Positions 32,241 through 37,845 of a DNA stretch of 37,845 nt are shown here, piece by piece. The notes below the pieces were generated by a model. That model worked only from the letters and a program-made list of their open reading frames with translations. It was not told the origin of the DNA and did no database searches. A program made the translations under genes and the position numbers. Source of the stretch: an uncultured Eubacterium sp. (GTDB taxonomy: Bacteria; Bacillota; Clostridia; Lachnospirales; Lachnospiraceae); the NCBI GenBank assembly GCA_910583555.1, contig CAJTXO010000028.1, positions 1 through 37,845 of the forward strand, written 5' to 3'. How positions within the stretch are numbered: the stretch's first letter is position 1; the number at the start of each line of letters is the position of its first letter.

Positions 32241-33074
32241 TCACTCGCCCTGCTCGAACAACGGGATCTTCTTATCGCTTTGCAGGATATGGTTGATCAG
32301 CCAGCCGAGCAAAAATTCGACCAGCTGCTGGAAGGACTCTCTGGAACCGTGTTCCAGCTCTTTGATATCAATCGTCTCCAATTTGTCCACAAAGGCCTCA
32401 TGCGCGCGCTTCTGTGCCGCGAGGCCTTCGTACTGGATGCTCTCCATGTACTCTTCCTCATCCCTGAAATGCTCTTTCGTATACGCGCCCAGCTGCTCCA
32501 GGATCCGGGCCGCCTCGCCGCCGTTCACAGAACCCTCGAACGTCTTTGCCATGCGGTATGCCTGATCCACGATATGAAATAGCTGTTCATGTTCGTGATC
32601 GATGAGGTCGATACCGATCCGGTAGTCGTCCGTAAATTCGCATGGATTTTCCCTGATCATCCATTCCTCCAGCGGCGGAAGTTTACCAATAAGGATATCG
32701 CTGCTCAGTATGTGCCGGTAAAGCCATTTCGCCAGAAAATCAACAAGGTCTGCCAATACGCGCCGCTGCTCTTCTTCCTCATCGATATTGACCACGGAAA
32801 ATCCGCAGATCTTGTGACGGAAAAAATCGTGCTGCGCGCGCTGGAGGATCAGTTCCGGGTCGCGAATCTGCGCCATGTACTCCTCCTCATGATTAAAGTG
32901 CAGCTCCGCGTAATCGTCGAGCCTCCCGATCATATCCTTGAGCTGGTCAAAATAATCGCCCCCGTACACGGTCGTCACGAGCGTATACGCCTCGTTCAAC
33001 AATTCAAAAAGCGTTCTGTGTTCTTCGTCGATCTGTTCGATCCCCGTCCTGCAGTCGTCTGTAAACTGAAACAT
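32241..33074 (-). CDS. Two-domain bacteriohemerythrin with altered iron ligands
   Basis: A 277-residue protein of two tandem hemerythrin domains (about 8-130 and 150-270). Domain 1 has H19, H59-x3-E63, H82, H121 and D126. Domain 2 has H162, H202-x3-E206, H225, H262 and D267. Both lack the first histidine of the usual HxxxH pair, with Q78 and Q221 in that place. Iron may still bind, but O2 chemistry may change, as a peroxide or nitric-oxide sensor or storage form. ATG at 33074 has GAGGAGGG. It has a TTTACA/TATAAT promoter. Confidence 0.85.
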   Translation of the reverse strand: MFQFTDDCRTGIEQIDEEHRTLFELLNEAYTLVTTVYGGDYFDQLKDMIGRLDDYAELHFNHEEEYMAQIRDPELILQRAQHDFFRHKICGFSVVNIDEEEEQRRVLADLVDFLAKWLYRHILSSDILIGKLPPLEEWMIRENPCEFTDDYRIGIDLIDHEHEQLFHIVDQAYRMAKTFEGSVNGGEAARILEQLGAYTKEHFRDEEEYMESIQYEGLAAQKRAHEAFVDKLETIDIKELEHGSRESFQQLVEFLLGWLINHILQSDKKIPLFEQGE

Positions 33075-33136
33075 AATTACCCTCCTCCGCTCCATTTTCA
33101 CTGATCTGTTATCATGCAGCGTATTTTACTGTCTAT

Positions 33137-33165
33137 ATTATAAAGGATATAACATGAGGTGTAAA
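33137..33165 (-). promoter_or_regulatory. Promoter of the hemerythrin gene
   Basis: On the minus strand, TTTACA (33160-33165), 17 bases, TATAAT (33137-33142). Between this and the glnN promoter lies only an A-rich stretch (33176-33213). Confidence 0.7.
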
Positions 33166-33217
33166 GCATTTAAAAAGGTAAAGAAAAAAATGAAAGAGAA
33201 AAAAATAAAAAAACCCC

Positions 33218-33246
33218 TTTACATTTTCCGGGCAACGTGGTATCAT
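33218..33246 (+). promoter_or_regulatory. Upstream promoter of glnN (P1)
   Basis: TTTACA (33218-33223), 17 bases, TATCAT (33241-33246). RNA from here passes through the terminator at 33269-33305. Confidence 0.7.
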
Positions 33247-33262
33247 GATTTCGTGCTAAGGC

Positions 33263-33305
33263 AGAACGAAGGTGTTCTCATTTATTTGAGGACACCTTTT
33301 TCTTT
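33263..33305 (+). promoter_or_regulatory. Attenuator leader of glnN: terminator and competing hairpin
   Basis: The terminator stem AAGGTGTTCTCA (33269-33280)/TGAGGACACCTT (33287-33298) is followed by a T-rich tail to 33305. AGAAC (33263-33267) can instead pair with GTTCT (33274-33278) inside the 5' arm, with a six-base loop (GAAGGT), and would break the terminator. This is the form of a transcription antitermination switch about 95 bases before glnN. No glutamine riboswitch that I know fits it. Confidence 0.6.
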
Positions 33306-33309
33306 GCTA

Positions 33310-33337
33310 TTGCACAATCACATTTTTCGTGTATAAT
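33310..33337 (+). promoter_or_regulatory. Possible second glnN promoter (P2)
   Basis: TTGCAC (33310-33315), 16 bases, TATAAT (33332-33337), after the terminator. The -10 is perfect, the -35 weak. It would bypass attenuation. Confidence 0.4.
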
Positions 33338-33401
33338 GAAAAAGAATGGCGCACATAATCAGTATTTTTTTGGCATGACAAATGCCGGAATGGAGGAAAC
33401 G

Positions 33402-35513
33402 ATGGAAAGTAATGTAATTTCAAACGTATTCGGAACGAAAGTTTTTAATGACGAAGTCATGCAGGAATACCTTCCCAAAAAAACATATCAGGCTCTGAAA
33501 AAAACGATTGAGAACGGAGAAGAACTCACTCCGGAAATGGCAAATGTAGTGGCCCACGGCATGAAAGAATGGGCGCTCTCAAACGGAGCCACCCACTATA
33601 CACACTGGTTCCAGCCGATGACCGGCGTTACCGCGGAGAAACACGACTCCTTTATCAGCGCGGAATCCGATTCCCGCGCCGTCCTGGAATTTAACGGCAA
33701 AGAGTTGATCAAGGGTGAGCCGGACGCTTCCTCCTTCCCTTCTGGCGGTCTTCGCGCCACATTCGAAGCGAGGGGGTATACCGCGTGGGACTGCACATCG
33801 CCTACGTTTCTTCGGGAAGACGCGATCGGCGTGACGCTCTGCATCCCCACCGCGTTCTGTTCGTACACAGGAGAGGCGCTCGATAAAAAGACCCCCCTTC
33901 TGCGCTCGATGGAAGCGATCAGCAAACAGGCTGTCCGCATCCTGAAACTATTGGGAAAAACCGATGTAACAAACGTATCGTGCTCCGTCGGACCGGAACA
34001 GGAGTACTTCCTCGTTGACAGGAATAAATTTTTACAGCGGAAAGATCTTATTTTTACCGGCCGCACGCTGTTCGGCGCGATGCCGCCGAAGGGTCAGGAA
34101 CTGGATGACCACTATTTCGGAAGCATCCGGGAACGGCAGGCTTCTTTTATGAATGAACTGAACATAGAATTATGGAAACTCGGCATCCTGTCAAAGACAC
34201 AGCACAACGAGGTGGCGCCGGCGCAACATGAGATGGCGCCGATCTACGACAGCGCCAACATCGCGACCGATCATAACCAGCTCGTGATGGAGACGATGAA
34301 AAAAGTGGCACGGCGGCACGGCCTGGAATGCCTGCTCCATGAAAAGCCATTTGCCGGCGTCAACGGTTCCGGCAAGCACAACAACTGGTCGATCGTGACA
34401 AATAACGGCGAAAACCTGTTAAGTCCCGGTTCCGCGCCACACAACAACACGCAGTTCCTTTTATTCCTGGCTGCCGTTATCGCCGCTGTGGATGAGCACG
34501 CCGCTCTCCTGCGGATGTCAGCGTCCAACCCGGGCAACGACCACCGACTCGGCGCTGACGAGGCGCCGCCGGCGATCATCTCGATCTTCCTCGGGGAGCA
34601 GCTCGAAGACATCGTGGAGCAGATCATTGAAACCGGTACCGCTACGCACAGTCTGAAAGGCGGAAAGATGGATATCGGCGTAAGTTCGATCCCGCCTGTG
34701 AAAAAGGATGCGACCGACCGCAACCGCACATCGCCGTTTGCATTCACCGGAAACAAATTCGAATTTCGTATGCTCGGATCTTCGATGTCGATCGCGGACG
34801 CCAACACCGTGCTGAACGCCGCCGTTGCGGATGTTCTGGAAAAAATGGCGGAAGAACTCGAAACGGCGTTGGACGTGAACGAAGCGGCTGAAAAACTGAT
34901 CCAGAAAACATTAAAAGAACACAGGAAGATCATTTTCAACGGAAACGGCTACTCCGACGAGTGGGTTGCCGAGGCAGAGCAGCGCGGCCTGCCGAACGTG
35001 CGGACAATGGTTGACGCCACTTCCTCGCTGACGGATCCGAAAACGGTCACCATGTTCGAAAACCAGAACGTATTTTCCAAAACCGAACTGGAATCCCGCG
35101 CCGAGATCAATTATGAGGCTTACGCAAAGGCCATCAACATCGAGGCAAAGGCCATGATCGATATGGCGACCAAACAGTACATCCCTTCGGTCATCAAATA
35201 CACGACGAGCCTTGCCGAGTCGATCAACAGCATCCAGAAAGCGTGCCCGGAGGCCGATATATCCGTACAGACATCGATCCTCAAACAGTGCTCTTCCCTT
35301 CTCGCCAGCACAAGAGAGGCGCTCATCGCCCTTCGTGAGATCAACGAGAAGGCCGGCGCGATCGAAGAAGCGAAAACGCAGGCAGAATTTTACCGGGATC
35401 AGGTATTCCCGGCGATGAACAAACTGCGCGCCCCGATCGACGAGCTGGAAATGCTCGTTGACAAAGAAGACTGGCCGGTTCCTTCTTATGGGGATATGTT
35501 GTTTGAAGTATAA
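33402..35513 (+). CDS. glnN: Glutamine synthetase type III (GlnN)
   Basis: A 703-residue enzyme making glutamine from glutamate, ammonia and ATP, the long GSIII form usual in anaerobic Firmicutes and Bacteroidetes. Family-specific segments include the N-terminal FGTKVFNDEVMQEYLP, ATHYTHWFQPMTG, the FPSGGLRATFEARGYTAWD stretch, GPEQEYF, and the active-site GVNGSGKHNNWSI and ADEAPPAIISIFLGEQ. The start is ATG at 33402 with TGGAGGAAAC; the frame is open to 33336 without a ribosome site. Upstream lie two promoter options and an attenuator-like leader. Confidence 0.97.
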   Translation: MESNVISNVFGTKVFNDEVMQEYLPKKTYQALKKTIENGEELTPEMANVVAHGMKEWALSNGATHYTHWFQPMTGVTAEKHDSFISAESDSRAVLEFNGKELIKGEPDASSFPSGGLRATFEARGYTAWDCTSPTFLREDAIGVTLCIPTAFCSYTGEALDKKTPLLRSMEAISKQAVRILKLLGKTDVTNVSCSVGPEQEYFLVDRNKFLQRKDLIFTGRTLFGAMPPKGQELDDHYFGSIRERQASFMNELNIELWKLGILSKTQHNEVAPAQHEMAPIYDSANIATDHNQLVMETMKKVARRHGLECLLHEKPFAGVNGSGKHNNWSIVTNNGENLLSPGSAPHNNTQFLLFLAAVIAAVDEHAALLRMSASNPGNDHRLGADEAPPAIISIFLGEQLEDIVEQIIETGTATHSLKGGKMDIGVSSIPPVKKDATDRNRTSPFAFTGNKFEFRMLGSSMSIADANTVLNAAVADVLEKMAEELETALDVNEAAEKLIQKTLKEHRKIIFNGNGYSDEWVAEAEQRGLPNVRTMVDATSSLTDPKTVTMFENQNVFSKTELESRAEINYEAYAKAINIEAKAMIDMATKQYIPSVIKYTTSLAESINSIQKACPEADISVQTSILKQCSSLLASTREALIALREINEKAGAIEEAKTQAEFYRDQVFPAMNKLRAPIDELEMLVDKEDWPVPSYGDMLFEV

Positions 35514-35539
35514 TAAGAAATGACGGATTAAGAAGACAT

Positions 35540-35570
35540 AAAAAAGATGGGGAGGGTATTTGCCCTCCTC
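35540..35570 (-). terminator. Terminator of the HD-domain gene
   Basis: On the minus strand, GAGGAGGG (35563-35570) pairs with CCCTCCCC (35549-35556; one G-U pair), followed shortly by TTTTTT (35540-35545). It follows the HD-gene stop and sits between convergent genes. Confidence 0.7.
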
Positions 35571-35576
35571 GTCAAT

Positions 35577-36225
35577 CTAAATACATTCCAGATCCCTACA
35601 GTACGATTCATAAAAATCCTTTACGAGCGCGCTCTTTTTCTCCCAGATTTCCCTCGCAGCCGGTGTACGCATCGGATTATTGTTGATCTGTTTCAGGGAG
35701 AAACGTGCGATATGGTCGCGGATCGACTCAAAACTGACCTCCTCTTCTGTCGATTCCATCCAAATATCCATCACGACGCCATGTGCTCCCGTGTCGTCTA
35801 AGAGATCTGCCTCCATGAGCAGGACCAGTTCCCACGGAATATCCGCCCATATCCGCTGCTTACCAGAATGACTGGAGATCAATTCACTGATAAATGTGAT
35901 CTGTTCCTCACTGTAATTTCTTTCCCTCAAATAATTGCGGCAGATTTTAGCCCCTACTACGGCGTACTCCCCCTTCCGTCCCTTCCCATACCCGCAGTCA
36001 TGGAAAAATCGTCGCGATCTTGAGTGATTCCAGATCCATCTGTTCCCGGTGTTCACATGCCTCATACAATTGCATCATCCATCGGTACACCCGCCTTGTA
36101 TGGTCAAATCTGGAATACGGGATCTTATCCTTACTCCCGGCGCCCGCCGCGTATCCGTCCAGACATTGTTCTACAAAACGAAACATTTCCTCATACCTTG
36201 TATCCCCATTTTCCATATTTTCCAT
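35577..36225 (-). pseudogene. HD-domain phosphohydrolase, broken by one-base frameshift
   Basis: From ATG at 36225 (GGAGG about 11 bases upstream) the first part reads to IATIF and a TGA at 35998-36000; the other frame continues HDCGYGKGRKGEYAVVGAKIC to 35577. The parts join at a five-A run on the plus strand (36004-36008; TTTTT in the gene): removing one base gives IATIFHDCGYGK, the expected HD motif. Before it, YSRFDHTRRVYRWM supplies the first histidine; after it HSG and EADLLDD add others. The complete protein would be about 215 residues. Either a real mutation or a sequencing indel. Confidence 0.75.
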
Positions 36226-36311
36226 ATTTCCTTTATCCTCCTTTTTTCCCGTGATCATGCACACGTCTACTACCGTTTTTGTACACACCTTTTGTGCGGA
36301 TCATGGCAAAG

Positions 36312-36349
36312 AAAAAACTCCAAACCGTTATGAACCGATTTGGAGTTTT
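36312..36349. terminator. Bidirectional terminator
   Basis: ACTCCAAA (36317-36324) and TTTGGAGT (36339-36346) are perfect. The minus strand ends in TTTTTT (36312-36317); the plus strand in TTTT. It ends the surface-protein transcript before the HD gene. Confidence 0.8.
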
Positions 36350-36369
36350 CTCTATTAAAAGCATTTATG

Positions 36370-37810
36370 TCAGCTTAACTCGATCTTTTTAATGCTAATA
36401 TTTTTTGACGCGCTGCTGTCAAAATCAACATGCACGAATTTGATCGCTTTCAGACAATCTCCGCTATATCCGGCAGCAGCCTTTGAACTCTACCGTTTTT
36501 TCTTCCGATGCCTCTTCCAGACCACCCGTTATCTCATGCTGACCGGGCGGGTTCTTACCTTTTCCATCTGTCATCGCTCCGTCGAGCAGATAAACGCTCA
36601 TCTTAGGATCTGACGTATACGTAACTTTCATATTCTTATACGTTTTTCCATCGTCGGGCACTTTTAATATGATTCCCTGAAACTGAGCCACTTCAACATT
36701 CAAACAACCTTTCGCAACGTCATAAGTTGGTTTCACATCTGCTACATACGTGCTCGGTTTGGTCAGATCCAGCGTTACTGACTGCTGAGCCGGTTTCTCC
36801 GTTTCATTCGGTTTCTCTCCAGAAGAAGTATCCGTATTCGGAGTATCTACATTCGGCGTATCCGTACCCGGTGTATTCTCACCTTTTTCTACAGAAATAG
36901 CCTCGATCGTGATCTTTCCACCGATCACACCGTCGTAGATACGAACGGTTGAGAAATCATCCATGTCCGATGTGATGACAACTTCACCGGATCCGTTAAA
37001 CTCGATCGCCGCATCGTGCGGTGCTTCTTTCGGATTGTCCGCGAAATCAAACCAACCCACTTTATCCTCGCGGCCGGTGGCATCGATTTCTTCCCACTGC
37101 GCTACGGAATGGAACACATAGCCACATAAGCCCTTTTCTACTGCCGGATCAGTCAGCGTCGAATCCTTAAACTTAATCTTGATCGATTTAAATTTATGCT
37201 GATCACCTACTATATCTCTCGGAAGTTCAAAACCAAACTCACCAACTTTCCAGTTTGCATCTCCCTCGCCTCTCGTAAGCGTCACCGAACCGTCAGCATT
37301 ATCTTGTCTCTCATACCATTCATTTGCGTAAAGAGCCTCTTTCAGGTTGATGTCATACTTATCCAAATCAACAATGTTCGGTGTCTTTACCGGCGTCGGA
37401 GGCGTCGTCGGCTTCTGCGTAGCCGGTGCTTTCGATACCTGTGCCGGTGCACTCGCAGACGGAACATCCGTCGGTACTGTCGTGTTTACCGGCGGCTGTG
37501 ACACGGAAGGAACCTGGCTCGGTGCTGCCGGTGTATTGCTCGGCGCTGCCGTCGCTGGTGCGGTCGGTGCCGCCGTCTTATTGTCGTTATTCGGCTTGGA
37601 TGCTTTCTTGACAGTTACCGTCACCTTAGCTTTCGCCTTCTTATTGTTCTTAGCTGTCACAGTGATCGTAGCTTTACCCTTGCTTTTCGCCTTGATAACG
37701 CCCTTCTTGCTTACTGTGGCAACCTTCTTTTTGTTGGATTTATAAGTTACTTTTTTGCTTGCTTTCGCAGGTTTTACCTTTTTCACTTTGACCTGAATCC
37801 GTGAACGCAT
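36370..37810 (-). pseudogene. Large secreted Ig-like/jelly-roll protein, frameshifted and missing its N-terminus
   Basis: A 448-residue frame (stop 36464) has a Lys-rich Ig-like (Big_2) start (KKVTYKSNKKKVATVSKKGV), then a Pro/Thr/Ala/Ser linker (about 70-140). Two jelly-roll-like carbohydrate-binding domains follow (about 145-305 and 335-445), joined by DTPNVDTPNTDTSSGEK. At the C-terminus the frame breaks at the AAA of 36482-36484: with one base less, DCLKAIKFVHVDFDSSASKN follows to a stop at 36370. At the right edge there is no signal peptide or ribosome site, and an in-frame stop lies just before the first ATG, so the 5' end is lost at about 37805. Confidence 0.75.
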
Positions 37811-37845
37811 CCAAAAATATTATGGGAACTGGGGTTAGTTTATCA

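Noticed and set aside
33246..33305. Canonical ANTAR dual-hexaloop target or known glutamine riboswitch before glnN
   Set aside because: Only one hexaloop can be drawn, and it lacks A at position 1; the known glutamine riboswitches are from cyanobacteria and do not resemble this. Kept only as an attenuator of unknown type.
1..37845. CRISPR array, tRNA, rRNA, integrase or complete insertion sequence
   Set aside because: No regularly spaced repeats, cloverleaf, rRNA-like stretch or transposase frame was recognised by eye. A covariance-model or repeat search would be needed to exclude small RNAs such as SRP RNA.

Overview
The window looks like chromosome of a Gram-positive, anaerobic Clostridia of the Lachnospiraceae kind. 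The evidence is a block rpsP-khpA-rimM-trmD with ylxM-ffh, a type III glutamine synthetase, a biotin-dependent sodium-pumping decarboxylase with a separate biotin carrier, many secreted proteins with Ig-like, BspA-like and cellulose-binding-like modules, strong GGAGG ribosome sites and many TTG/GTG starts. No species is claimed.

Layout. Bases 1-10000 read leftward: ylxM-ffh, then rpsP, khpA, (terminator), rimM, trmD, (promoter) hisB, hisIE, a 41-codon membrane peptide, pilB, pilT and pilC. So translation and membrane-targeting genes run into the end of histidine synthesis and a type IV pilus motor set. At 10.0-10.8 kb an AT-rich hicA-hicB toxin-antitoxin pair sits on the opposite strand behind its own promoter and two direct-repeat operators. 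A hypothetical gene and a SAM methyltransferase follow.

Bases 12600-24300 are an accessory region, all leftward: Ig-like, EF-hand, leucine-rich, BspA/InlB-like, CBM2-like and SH3 secreted proteins, an ABC ATPase without a permease, an anti-sigma-like membrane protein beside an internally deleted ECF sigma gene, and a lipoprotein. It includes a gene pair joined by an A-AAA-AAG slippery site.

Bases 24400-29300 hold a five-gene operon (mmdA-like carboxyltransferase, oadG, biotin carrier, oadB, oadA/pycB-like carboxyltransferase) with a promoter and a terminator. It carries both a CoA-type and a keto-acid-type carboxyltransferase on one biotin carrier with a Na+ pump, so it may be both transcarboxylase and pump. 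Bases 29400-37845 carry a DUF4143 ATPase, a D,D-carboxypeptidase, a two-domain hemerythrin with altered iron ligands, glnN behind a promoter and a terminator/anti-terminator leader, and two genes broken by single-base homopolymer shifts (an HD-domain protein and a large surface protein whose N-terminus is missing at the right edge). No rRNA, tRNA, CRISPR or complete insertion sequence was seen.
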